Assembly (NCBI GenBank): GCA_903895005.1
Contig: CAITSH010000296.1
Location: forward strand, 1-7,264
Length of the DNA: 7,264 bases
Direction of reading: 5' to 3'
Source of the DNA: an uncultured Pseudomonadota bacterium
Lineage (GTDB): Bacteria > Pseudomonadota > Gammaproteobacteria > Burkholderiales > SG8-39
This document shows, piece after piece, positions 1-5,524 of the stretch (position 1 is the first letter of the stretch; the number at the start of each line of letters is the position of its first letter). Both the position numbers and the translations under genes were made by a program. The notes under the pieces were generated by a model that saw only the letters and a list, made by a program, of their open reading frames with translations, did not search any database and was not told the origin of the DNA.

Positions 1-2
1 AG

Positions 3-254
3 GCTGGCGTGCCCAACTATCTCGCCGTGCAGTGGTACGGCCTGCTTGCCCCGGCGGGAACGCCGGCGGCCATCATCGCGCGCCTCAATGCTGAGGCGGT
101 GAAGGTGTTGCACACCGATGAAATGCGGCAAAAGCTTGCCGCCGATGGTGCCGAGCCGGTGGGCAGCACGCCGGCAGAATTCGCGCGCCTGATCAGGGAT
201 GAGCTCGAGAAATGGACGCGCGTGGCGCGTGCGGCCAAGATTGAGCCACAGTAA
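3..254 (+). CDS. Bug/TctC-family periplasmic solute-binding protein, C-terminal fragment
   Basis: This is the last 83 codons of a tripartite-tricarboxylate-type (Bug/TctC) substrate-binding protein; the rest lies before the window. The reading frame is open to the left edge, so the GTG at 9 is an internal valine (context A-G-V-P-N-Y), not a start. Seen directly: the family's C-terminal signature WYGLLAPAGTP, then an amphipathic helix (IIARLNAEAVKVL), a G-A-E-P-V-G-S-T-P-AEF segment, and a closing helix ending in KIEPQ before TAA. The two complete Bug proteins in the window have the same order (WVGILAPANTP and WYGVLAPTGTP), which confirms the family. Members are exported, bind mono-, di- or tricarboxylates or aromatic acids in the periplasm, and may pass them to a TctAB-type membrane transporter. 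The ligand cannot be told because the binding domains are outside the window. About 150 bp without a credible gene follow, and no clear terminator is seen. Confidence 0.93.
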   Translation, partial: AGVPNYLAVQWYGLLAPAGTPAAIIARLNAEAVKVLHTDEMRQKLAADGAEPVGSTPAEFARLIRDELEKWTRVARAAKIEPQ

Positions 255-327
255 GTCCCTGTATGCACTGTGTTTGGCGAGTTCGCGGCGATAAACCAAC
301 CCGTTGTAAGGATTGCGCGTAGCATCG

Positions 328-372
328 GGTGGCCCTTAAGGTCGTGAGTCGAAACGACGCCATGGGCCAACC
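328..372 (+). repeat. Imperfect nested inverted repeat upstream of the broken small ORF
   Basis: GGTGGCCC at 328-335 can pair with GGGCCAACC at 364-372 with one bulged base. Inside it GTCGT (341-345) pairs exactly with ACGAC (354-358) around an 8-nt loop. It lies between the end of the first Bug gene (254) and the next ribosome-binding site (391-396). It has no following T-run, so it is not a standard intrinsic terminator. It could be an RNA leader structure, a protein-binding dyad, or chance. Confidence 0.25.
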
Positions 373-551
373 AAACCGTACCTGCGTGCCGGAGGGCTAT
401 CCCGTGAACGAAGAAGAAGCCCGTTTAAATGTTGCTCTCGCGGGCATCTCGGCTGAAAACGTCCGGCTGCGCAATGCCCAGTCGAACGTTAGCGCGCAAT
501 TCGCAGCGCTGCAGCAATTGCTTTCTGAAATGACGGATACCACTCTGGCAG

Positions 552-571
552 TACCCAGAGCCTTCTGGGTA
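552..571 (+). repeat. Perfect 8-bp inverted repeat (hairpin)
   Basis: TACCCAGA (552-559) and TCTGGGTA (564-571) are exact reverse complements around a GCCT loop. No T-run follows, so it is not an intrinsic terminator. It lies just after the place where the reading frame of the surrounding ORF seems to change (529-550), so it may be linked to a slippage or deletion event, or may be chance. Confidence 0.45.
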
Positions 572-666
572 TTACCAAACGCGGCCTGGATGAATCGAGT
601 ACCGCCCTGATCGCCGCACGCGCATCGGGAATCGCCGCGGCCGGTAAAATTAGCGGGGGCGTGACA

Positions 667-682
667 TTGGACCCTTGGACCC
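667..682 (+). repeat. 8-bp tandem repeat TTGGACCC x2
   Basis: TTGGACCC occurs twice head to tail (667-674, 675-682), followed by a partial third copy TTGGG. The unit length is not a multiple of three, so gain or loss of a copy shifts any reading frame crossing it. The better-codon frame before it ends within a few codons after it. Removing one copy puts the upstream frame into the third phase, which is open to 815. The repeat could therefore be a replication-slippage scar. Confidence 0.5.
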
Positions 683-807
683 TTGGGTGTGCTCGCCGCT
701 TGTGAAGCAGGTACAGTTGTTGCATCACTTATACCATTGCGGCCGCTTTCCAGCCGTATTGGACCGGTCTGCGCGCTCGCGCGGGCCATGGATTACCGGA
801 GCAGGCA

Positions 808-1296
808 ATGACTGAAATCGAAAAGAAAATTTACGCCCGCATGGCCAGTATCGAGGCTGAAATTGCCAACGTGCGCCAGGGCTACGCCATCGTCTACACG
901 CGCTACACCGAGGCACTGGCTTCACTGAAGGTCCTGACCCAACACGCGATGGGGGCGGCCAAGCGTGCCGCCGCTTCCGCCGAGTCTTCCGCGTTGGCGG
1001 CGAAGCGAGCGGCTGCGGCGGCGCGCGAGGCGGCGGTCCATTCGGTGGTTGAGGCGGCCGATGCCGCGGCCGAGGCGGCGCAGGCGGCGGCGGAAGCGGC
1101 GGCCGATGCTGCGGGTGCAGCCGCGTCCGCAGCTGCGGCCGCTTCGTCGGCCGCGGCACACCAGGCGGAAGAGGCTTCATTGCAAGCCGCGGCCGAAGCC
1201 TCCTCGGCTGCGAGCCTCGCCGCCGAGGCGGCGGCCGATGCGGTACGCATGTCCAATGCCGCGTCGGCATCGGCAAAAAAGGCGCGCGAGAAGTAA
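808..1296 (+). CDS. Alanine-rich helical protein of unknown function
   Basis: I do not recognise this 162-residue protein. The start ATG at 808 has GGAG at 798-801 (6-nt spacing) and overlaps a TGA of the upstream disrupted ORF as ATGA, which suggests translational coupling. Residues 1-50 are a mixed, charged, helix-forming head (MTEIEKKIYARMASIEAEIA...) with hydrophobic spacing that suits a coiled coil. Residues 51-160 are about 55% alanine (60 of 110), with Lys/Arg pairs early (AKRAAASAES, AAKRAAAAAR) and mainly Glu, Asp, Ser and Gln later, ending in KKAREK. There is no signal peptide and no run hydrophobic enough for a membrane span. It looks like one long alanine-rich helix. GCG/GCC repetition at 1010-1240 also keeps other frames open. 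That weakens ORF length alone as evidence, but the ribosome site, the normal-composition head and the start overlap support this frame. Phasin-like, histone-H1-like or structural roles are possible, but nothing in the sequence decides between them. Confidence 0.66.
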   Translation: MTEIEKKIYARMASIEAEIANVRQGYAIVYTRYTEALASLKVLTQHAMGAAKRAAASAESSALAAKRAAAAAREAAVHSVVEAADAAAEAAQAAAEAAADAAGAAASAAAAASSAAAHQAEEASLQAAAEASSAASLAAEAAADAVRMSNAASASAKKAREK

Positions 1297-1313
1297 TCCG
1301 CGTTGCCGGCCGG

Positions 1314-1341
1314 CTGACCTGGGCTGATCTCATGCTAGTAT
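1314..1341 (+). promoter_or_regulatory. Weak candidate sigma70 promoter for the second Bug gene
   Basis: CTGACC (1314-1319) and TAGTAT (1336-1341) each match the sigma70 consensus at four of six positions and are separated by 16 nt. The pair lies in the 86-bp gap between the alanine-rich gene and the Bug gene at 1383. The gap is short enough that readthrough from upstream is equally possible. Confidence 0.25.
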
Positions 1342-1348
1342 TTTCCCG

Positions 1349-1363
1349 TCCCCGCGCCGGGGA
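1349..1363 (+). repeat. Short GC hairpin just upstream of the Bug gene ribosome site
   Basis: TCCCCG (1349-1354) and CGGGGA (1358-1363) pair perfectly around a CGC loop. The hairpin ends 2 nt before the Shine-Dalgarno AGGAAGGGG (1366-1374), so it lies in the leader RNA, where it could modulate access to the ribosome site or stabilise the 5' end. There is no T-run, so it is not a terminator. Confidence 0.35.
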
Positions 1364-1382
1364 ATAGGAAGGGGAACTTGCC

Positions 1383-2366
1383 GTGCCGAGTCCGATGCAA
1401 CGCTTATCAGGCTTTTTCGTCGTGGCAGCCATGTGGGTGTTTGCGTCATCGGCCGTCACCGCTCAAGACTATCCGGGCAAACCGATCCGCCTGATCGTGC
1501 CCTTTGGCACCGGCGGGGCCACCGACTCAAGCGCACGTGCGCTATCCGAGCGCCTTTCGCAGCGCCTTGGCCAGACCGTTGTGATTGAAAACAGGCCGGG
1601 TGCCGGCGGCAGTATCGGCGCGCAGTATGTGTCGACCCAGCCCGCCGACGGCTACACGCTGCTGCTGGGGCTGGATGCGACGCTGGTGGTGAATCCGTTC
1701 ACCCAGCCCAACATCCCGTTCAATACACTGCGCGATTTTGCACCGGTCACCAAGCTCGGTGATGTCGGACTGATGCTGGTGGCCAATCCGGGCCTGCCGG
1801 CGAAAAACCTCGCGGAGTTGCTGCAGTATTCCAAGTCCAACCCGAACAAGTTGTCGTTCAGCACCGGGGGCGCGGGCAGCACCACGCACGTCGCCGGCGA
1901 ACTTTTGAAGCAGCGCACCGGCCTTGATATGACGCACATCCCGTACAAGAGTGGCGGACTCGCCGTGCTCGATGCGGTGGCGGGGCAGGTGCAGTTGTCG
2001 TATTCCGCGATCGCCGGGGCCAACACCAATGTGCGTGCCGGCAAGCTCGTCGGCATTGGCGTCTCTTCGCTCAAGCGCAACCCCTCACTGCCCGACGTGC
2101 CGACCTTCATTGAACAGGGCTTGCCGGATTTCGAGGCAGTCTCCTGGGTCGGAATACTCGCACCCGCGAATACGCCCAGGCCCATCATCGACAAATTGCA
2201 TGCCGAGATCAGCGCGGTGCTGCGCGAACCGGGGATACGCGAGCGGTTTTCGGTGCTGGGCATCGAACCGGTGGGCAATTCGCCTGCGGAGTTTGCGGCA
2301 CAGATCAGGGCCGACCTCAACCGCTGGCAGGCGGTGGTGGAGCGCGGCAAGATCAAGGCGGAGTAA
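1383..2366 (+). CDS. Bug/TctC-family tripartite tricarboxylate transporter substrate-binding protein
   Basis: This is a complete 327-residue Bug-family periplasmic binding protein, the usual family length. The GTG at 1383 is chosen because AGGAAGGGG (1366-1374) lies 8 nt upstream; an in-frame ATG at 1395 would shorten it by four residues. A Sec signal peptide is visible: a hydrophobic core at about residues 10-24 and a V-T-A cleavage site after residue 27, leaving QDYPGKPIRLIVP. Family motifs follow: PFGTGGATDSSAR (40-52, a variant of the usual PFPPGG..D..AR binding loop with the Asp at 48), ENRPGAGGSIGA (69-80), TGGAGSTTHVAGE (161-173), HIPYKSGG (185-192, Ser where Gly is usual), PDVPTFIEQG (237-246) and WVGILAPANTP (255-265). 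Family members bind carboxylates such as citrate, glutamate, aspartate or aromatic acids; the actual ligand cannot be told from sequence. The racemase-like gene starts 70 bp downstream on the same strand, suggesting co-transcription. No TctA or TctB gene is visible. Confidence 0.95.
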   Translation: MPSPMQRLSGFFVVAAMWVFASSAVTAQDYPGKPIRLIVPFGTGGATDSSARALSERLSQRLGQTVVIENRPGAGGSIGAQYVSTQPADGYTLLLGLDATLVVNPFTQPNIPFNTLRDFAPVTKLGDVGLMLVANPGLPAKNLAELLQYSKSNPNKLSFSTGGAGSTTHVAGELLKQRTGLDMTHIPYKSGGLAVLDAVAGQVQLSYSAIAGANTNVRAGKLVGIGVSSLKRNPSLPDVPTFIEQGLPDFEAVSWVGILAPANTPRPIIDKLHAEISAVLREPGIRERFSVLGIEPVGNSPAEFAAQIRADLNRWQAVVERGKIKAE

Positions 2367-2436
2367 GCGTGCTGCTGCGCAGGTCCGTCTGAACTCATCC
2401 AAATAACAATCGTACAAAGATCTCATCGGGGGAGGC

Positions 2437-3249
2437 ATGCGCATCTGGGAACAAGGGCTGGTGGCCACTTATTCGCTGCCGGGGTACAAGGAACTGGTAC
2501 TGGAGCATTACGCGACGTTTCAGCGCCCGGATACCGAGATCGTCATTCACGGCGTGCGTGATGATGTCGGTGAGACGGCGGCGCGCATCGCTGGCCGGGC
2601 CGTCAATTACGCCTATCTGCACCGGTTTCATGACACGCAAATCATCGAGAACGTGCGTCGCGCCGAGCGCGAGGGTTTCGACGCGGTGATCATTGGCGTG
2701 CTGCAGGACCCCGGCCTGCAGGTGGCGCGATCTGTCGTGGACATTCCGGTGATCGGTTACGGCGAGATTTCGATGCTCACCGCCTGCCTGCACGGCAGCC
2801 GTTTTGCCTTTGTCGGCATCAACCCGGACATGGACCCGCTGATCCGCAACATGATCCGCGACCAGGGGCTGGCGTCACGCGCCGCGCCCACCGCCTACAT
2901 GGACTGCGGTTATCCGGACTTGAGCGACGCGGTGAACGGCAAGCCGGAGCGGTTTTTAACCGCTTTTCGGGCCGCAGCGCAAAAGGTGATGCGCGAGCAG
3001 GGCGTCGATGTGTTGCTGCCCGGCCAGACCATCATCGCTGAAGTGCTTTGGCGCGAGGGCATCCGTGAAATCGACGGTGCGGTGGTTCTGGATCCGCGCC
3101 TGCCGCTGCTGCGCATGGCGGAAATGCTGGTCGACATGCGGCGCGCTGGGCAGGGCGTTTCTCGGCGCGGTTTTTTCTGGAAGAAGCCGCCCGCCGATCT
3201 TGAAGAGGGCGTGCGCGCGTTTTACGCCACACCCGAGCGCTTCGACTAG
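2437..3249 (+). CDS. Asp/Glu/hydantoin racemase-superfamily protein lacking both usual catalytic cysteines
   Basis: This 270-residue protein has the fold signature of the Asp/Glu/hydantoin racemase superfamily. It has an N-terminal strand MRIWEQ, then [19 protein letters not shown] (81-99), DIPVIGYGE (102-110), a helix [18 protein letters not shown] (123-130), and the second-domain strand [13 protein letters not shown] (190-202). Usual racemases have Cys in the I-A-C-F-G-D-P-G-L motif and in the L-G-C motif of the second domain. Here those places hold Val88 and Gln197. The remaining cysteines, C117 and C157, are elsewhere. Cofactor-independent two-base racemisation is therefore unlikely as usually described; it may be a lyase, isomerase, decarboxylase-like enzyme or binding protein. 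The start is ATG 2437, since MRIW matches the usual family N-terminus and a stop lies in frame at 2404. The purine-rich GGGGGAGG ends only 1 nt before the ATG, an unusually tight spacing. It probably shares a transcript with the Bug gene before it. Its stop shares CTAG with the opposite-strand gene. Confidence 0.88.
   Translation: MRIWEQGLVATYSLPGYKELVLEHYATFQRPDTEIVIHGVRDDVGETAARIAGRAVNYAYLHRFHDTQIIENVRRAEREGFDAVIIGVLQDPGLQVARSVVDIPVIGYGEISMLTACLHGSRFAFVGINPDMDPLIRNMIRDQGLASRAAPTAYMDCGYPDLSDAVNGKPERFLTAFRAAAQKVMREQGVDVLLPGQTIIAEVLWREGIREIDGAVVLDPRLPLLRMAEMLVDMRRAGQGVSRRGFFWKKPPADLEEGVRAFYATPERFD
3246..3249. other. Shared CTAG: overlapping convergent stop codons
   Basis: The palindrome CTAG provides TAG to the plus-strand racemase-like gene (3247-3249) and TAG to the minus-strand dehydrogenase (3248-3246). 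There is no space for an intrinsic terminator between the two genes, so transcripts from each side must run into the other coding region unless Rho or collision ends them. Confidence 0.9.
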
Positions 3250-4250
3250 CCCCGCCGTTGCCGTGGCGAGTCGAGCGCCCCGGGGTTGACGACATTCACG
3301 GGCTTGCCCGACTGCCAGGCCAGTATCTGATCGAAGATTTCGCTGAACTGGTCTTCCAGACTGTCGCGCTCCACGTACCCGATGTGCGGCGTGCACACCA
3401 CGTTTTCGAGGGTTAGCAGCGGATGCCCCGGGTCGGTGACGGGTTCGGCCTCGTACACATCGACCGCGGCCATGCCGGGCCGCCCGGCGCGCAGTGCCGT
3501 TTCGAGCGCGCCGGATTCGATCAGGGGCGCGCGGCTGGTGTTGACGATCAGCGATTGCGGCTTCATGCAGGCAAGGTCGGCCGCCGTGACGATGCCACGC
3601 GTGGCGTCGTTCAGGCGCAGGTGCAGCGAAACCACGTCACATTCGGAAAAAAATGACGCCTGGCTCGGTGCTGTTTTGTAGCCGTCGGAGGCGGCGCGAC
3701 CGCGCGTCGCCTCGCTGCCCCAGATCACGACCTGCATGCCAAAGGCGCGGCCGTAGCCTGCGACCACCGTGCCGATGCGTCCGTAGCCGAATACGCCAAG
3801 CGTGCGCCCGCGCAGGTTCAGTCCGACGCCTTCCTGCCACCGGCCTGCCCTGAGCGAGGCCATTTGTTGCGGCAGCCGGCGCATCGCAGCCATGGTCAGC
3901 GCCCAGGTGAGTTCGGCGGTGGCGTGCAGCGTGGTGAACTTAGGCGCACCCGGCTGGAGGTTGGATGACACCACCACGCCGTGCCTGGTACAGGCGGTGA
4001 CGTCGATGTGCGGATATACGCTGAGTTGGCTGATCAGGCGCAGGTGCGGCAGGCGCTCGAGCAGCGCCGCAACCACGGGTGTGCGTTCGCGCATGAGCAC
4101 GAGGACCTCGGTGGATTTGAGGCGTTCGGCGAGAAGGCCGGTGTCTTTGGTGTGGTCGTTCCAGATGGTGACGTCGTTGCCGGCGATTTTTGCAAAGCTC
4201 GGCAGCGTGCGCACGGTGTCGAAGGTATCGTCAAGGATGGTGATGTTCAT
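3246..4250 (-). CDS. D-isomer-specific 2-hydroxyacid dehydrogenase (D-2-HADH family)
   Basis: This 334-residue cytoplasmic enzyme should reversibly oxidise a D-2-hydroxyacid to a 2-keto acid with NAD(P). Seen directly: the N-terminal strand MNITILDD and a substrate-domain segment [20 protein letters not shown] (72-91). The dinucleotide loop GYGRIG is at 155-160. The catalytic set is Arg240 (in NTSRAPLIE), Glu269 (in YEAEP) and His289 (in TPHIGY); the Arg-to-Glu and Glu-to-His distances suit the family. After the second Rossmann strand ([12 protein letters not shown]) no acidic NAD-selecting residue is obvious and two arginines follow, so NADP use is possible. The [17 protein letters not shown] start suits a subgroup common in proteobacterial catabolic loci, whose substrate is generally unknown. 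No Shine-Dalgarno is seen before the ATG at 4250, and a TACAAT box lies 8 nt upstream, so it may be translated from a leaderless message. It converges on the racemase-like gene (4-nt overlap) and diverges from the third Bug gene. Confidence 0.93.
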   Translation of the reverse strand: MNITILDDTFDTVRTLPSFAKIAGNDVTIWNDHTKDTGLLAERLKSTEVLVLMRERTPVVAALLERLPHLRLISQLSVYPHIDVTACTRHGVVVSSNLQPGAPKFTTLHATAELTWALTMAAMRRLPQQMASLRAGRWQEGVGLNLRGRTLGVFGYGRIGTVVAGYGRAFGMQVVIWGSEATRGRAASDGYKTAPSQASFFSECDVVSLHLRLNDATRGIVTAADLACMKPQSLIVNTSRAPLIESGALETALRAGRPGMAAVDVYEAEPVTDPGHPLLTLENVVCTPHIGYVERDSLEDQFSEIFDQILAWQSGKPVNVVNPGALDSPRQRRG

Positions 4251-4258
4251 GGATGAAT

Positions 4259-4264
4259 ATTGTA
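4259..4264 (-). promoter_or_regulatory. Candidate -10 box (TACAAT) for the 2-hydroxyacid dehydrogenase, possible leaderless start
   Basis: Reading the minus strand, TACAAT matches the sigma70 -10 consensus at five of six positions and ends 8 nt before the ATG at 4250. A transcript starting at the usual distance would begin at or next to the start codon. The lack of any Shine-Dalgarno before this ATG agrees with that. No convincing -35 hexamer lies 16-18 nt upstream of the box, so an activator may be needed or the match may be chance. Confidence 0.4.
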
Positions 4265-4304
4265 ACGGCTGCCCTTGGTGCCGGCTGGCTGCGCGGGTAA
4301 CGCC

Positions 4305-4332
4305 TTGACTTTCAGTGCTCTAAAGTTAAGAT
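4305..4332 (+). promoter_or_regulatory. Candidate sigma70 promoter for the third Bug gene and Rieske oxygenase
   Basis: TTGACT (4305-4310, five of six matches) and TAAGAT (4327-4332, four of six) are separated by 16 nt. Transcription would start near 4339 and give a leader of roughly 140 nt before the GTG at 4482. It lies in the 231-bp divergent region between the dehydrogenase and the Bug gene, where a rightward promoter is expected. The dyad TTCAT-CA-ATGAA (4355-4366) just downstream could be an operator. Confidence 0.5.
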
Positions 4333-4383
4333 GAATCGGCAGCAACATGCCTGTTTCATCAATGAACCGTCGGCCATTTACTT

Positions 4384-4407
4384 GCGACTACTGACGCGAC
4401 TACTGAC
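4384..4407 (+). repeat. Perfect 12-bp tandem repeat in the leader of the third Bug gene
   Basis: GCGACTACTGAC occurs twice with no gap (4384-4395, 4396-4407). It lies in the presumed 5' leader of the Bug-Rieske transcript, between the candidate promoter and the ribosome site. Two spaced copies one helical turn apart could be a paired protein-binding site, but a simple duplication by slippage explains it too. Confidence 0.6.
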
Positions 4408-4408
4408 G

Positions 4409-4468
4409 ATGGACCATGAACCATTTACCAAAGCCCTTGCGCCGCAGGCGGTGTCGCGGACTTTTTGA
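4409..4468 (+). other. Possible 19-codon leader ORF ahead of the third Bug gene
   Basis: ATG 4409 opens a 19-codon reading frame (MDHEPFTKALAPQAVSRTF) ending with TGA at 4466-4468. The final A of that stop is the first base of the Bug gene's Shine-Dalgarno AAGGAAG (4468-4474). A ribosome ending there could influence initiation at GTG 4482. There is no Shine-Dalgarno before ATG 4409, and an ORF this short is easily open by chance, so this is only a candidate. Confidence 0.2.
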
Positions 4469-4481
4469 AGGAAGTGCAAAC

Positions 4482-5510
4482 GTGCAGTCACCCCAGACGA
4501 ATTACATTAACGGCGCACACCGCATCGGCACCCGATTGCGTGCTGCCGGATTGGCCGCGCTGGCCGGAGTGCTGCTTTGTGCGGGCCCGGTCGCGCAGGC
4601 CCAGACCTGGCCATCCAAACCGATCACGCTGGTGGTGCCTTTTCCTCCCGGAGGCGGTCCGGACTTGTTCGCACGCATTCTCGGCGAAAAGCTGCCCCCG
4701 CGACTGGGCCAGCCGCTGATCGTCGACAACAAACCCGGCGTGGGCGGCCTGGCCGGGGCAAACGCCGTGGCGAAGTCCGCGCCCGACGGGCAGACCTTCC
4801 TGATCGCACCCAACACCATCGCCATTTCACCGCACGTGCTGGTCAAGGGCGCGGGCGGAGGCGTTGATGTGATGAAGGACCTCATGCCGGTGATCATGCC
4901 CGCGGCGACCCCGATGATGCTGGTGGTGAGCCCGACCCTGGGCGTAAAGTCCGTGGCCGAACTGGTGACGCTGCTCAAGCAAAAACCGGGTATGCCTTAC
5001 GCAAGCGCGGGCAACGGTTCGCCCATGCACATTGCCGGCGAGTTGTTTCGCAAGGCTGCGGGCGTGGACATGCAGCACATTCCGTTCAAGGGCGTCGCGC
5101 CGTCGGTGACCGCGGCGCTCGGTGACCAGGTACAGATTCTGTTCGTCGCCATGGGCGGGGGCATTGCCCAGCATTTGCGCTCGGGCAAGCTCATCGTGTT
5201 GGCGGTGACCGAAAAGCGCCGCACGCCGCTGCTGCCGGGCATCCCGACCATGGCCGAGGCCGGTTACAAGGGCGTCGAAACCGACGCGTGGTACGGCGTG
5301 CTTGCGCCCACCGGCACGCCTTCTGCGGTGATCGCGCGCATGAACCAGGAAATCAACGCGGTACTCGCCATGCCCGACGTGCGCGAGCGCATGAACCAGG
5401 CCGGCATGGATGCGCGCGGTGGCACCGCCGAGGCGTTCGGCGCCGAAATGCGCGATGACCATGCGCGCTACGGTCGCATCGTGCAGGAATTTGGCATCAA
5501 GGCTGATTGA
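4482..5510 (+). CDS. Bug/TctC-family tripartite tricarboxylate transporter substrate-binding protein
   Basis: This is a complete Bug-family periplasmic binding protein of 342 residues from the GTG at 4482. That start is preferred over ATG 4416 because AAGGAAG (4468-4474) lies 7 nt upstream and the extra 22 residues would put an Arg-rich tract ahead of the export signal. The signal peptide has a basic stretch (HRIGTRLR), a hydrophobic core at about residues 21-34, and an A-Q-A cleavage site after residue 40, leaving QTWPSKPITLVVP. Motifs follow: PFPPGGGPDLFAR (53-65, the canonical ligand loop with Asp61), DNKPGVGGLAGA (82-93), GNGSPMHIAGE (177-187), HIPFKG (199-204) and WYGVLAPTGTP near residue 270. 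There is no lipobox: the Cys in VLLCAG is preceded by Leu. The Rieske oxygenase ATG follows 14 nt after the stop, so the two are probably one operon and this protein may capture the oxygenase substrate, an aromatic or related carboxylate. That link is inference. Confidence 0.94.
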   Translation: MQSPQTNYINGAHRIGTRLRAAGLAALAGVLLCAGPVAQAQTWPSKPITLVVPFPPGGGPDLFARILGEKLPPRLGQPLIVDNKPGVGGLAGANAVAKSAPDGQTFLIAPNTIAISPHVLVKGAGGGVDVMKDLMPVIMPAATPMMLVVSPTLGVKSVAELVTLLKQKPGMPYASAGNGSPMHIAGELFRKAAGVDMQHIPFKGVAPSVTAALGDQVQILFVAMGGGIAQHLRSGKLIVLAVTEKRRTPLLPGIPTMAEAGYKGVETDAWYGVLAPTGTPSAVIARMNQEINAVLAMPDVRERMNQAGMDARGGTAEAFGAEMRDDHARYGRIVQEFGIKAD

Positions 5511-5524
5511 GGAACACGGAACAC

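Larger units (their letters stand above)
404..811 (+). pseudogene. Probable frame-disrupted small hypothetical gene (unrecognised)
   Basis: I do not recognise this gene. A GTG at 404 sits 7 nt after a strong Shine-Dalgarno GGAGGG (391-396). It opens a hydrophilic, helix- and coiled-coil-like stretch beginning MNEEEARLNVALAGISAEN and running to ...QLLSEM near 531. The same frame then continues with poor codons (AGA, GTA, TTA, CCA) to a TGA at 608-610, giving only 68 codons. From about 529 a different frame (phase of 547) has much better codon use and reads ...SLLGITKRGLDESSTALIAA... and on to about 680. That frame then ends at a TGA just after the TTGGACCC repeat. From about 683 the original frame is open again and ends with TGA at 809-811, overlapping the ATG at 808 of the next gene as ATGA. 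One simple reading is a roughly 135-codon gene with two compensating frameshifts, once translationally coupled to the alanine-rich gene. Alternatives are an intact 68-codon ORF at 404-610, or largely noncoding DNA. Confidence 0.4.

Noticed and set aside
255..403. tRNA, small RNA or promoter in the gap after the first Bug gene
   Set aside because: No cloverleaf, no T-run terminator and no promoter with reasonable -35/-10 spacing could be found. Only an imperfect inverted repeat was supportable.
903..1256. Minus-strand alanine-rich ORF of 117 codons opposite the alanine-rich gene
   Set aside because: It is a mirror effect of the GCG/GCC-rich low-complexity DNA. It lacks a convincing ribosome site and has no ordinary-composition segment, unlike the plus-strand frame.
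1301..1314. GCCGGCCGGC palindrome after the alanine-rich gene as a terminator
   Set aside because: It is a loopless 10-bp GC palindrome with no T-run. Such words are common in DNA of this composition.
725..1459. Long minus-strand ORF (244 codons), very rich in Pro and Arg
   Set aside because: Pro/Arg composition is typical of a shadow frame in GC-rich DNA. It runs across a gene boundary and into the signal-peptide region of the second Bug gene.
1652..2398. Minus-strand ORF of 248 codons opposite the second Bug gene
   Set aside because: It is Ser/Pro-rich with no family motif or ribosome site, and the plus strand encodes an unambiguous Bug protein here.
4416..4481. ATG 4416 as the start of the third Bug protein
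   Set aside because: It has no Shine-Dalgarno and would add an Arg-rich 22-residue extension before the export signal. GTG 4482 has AAGGAAG at ideal spacing.
4569..4590. Lipoprotein lipobox around the Cys in VLLCAG of the third Bug protein
   Set aside because: The residue before Cys is Leu rather than Gly/Ala/Ser, and a good A-Q-A signal peptidase I site follows shortly after.
5507..5524. TTG 5507 as the start of the Rieske oxygenase
   Set aside because: It overlaps the preceding stop codon and is weaker than the ATG at 5525, which has purine-rich ribosome-site candidates upstream and gives the usual family length.
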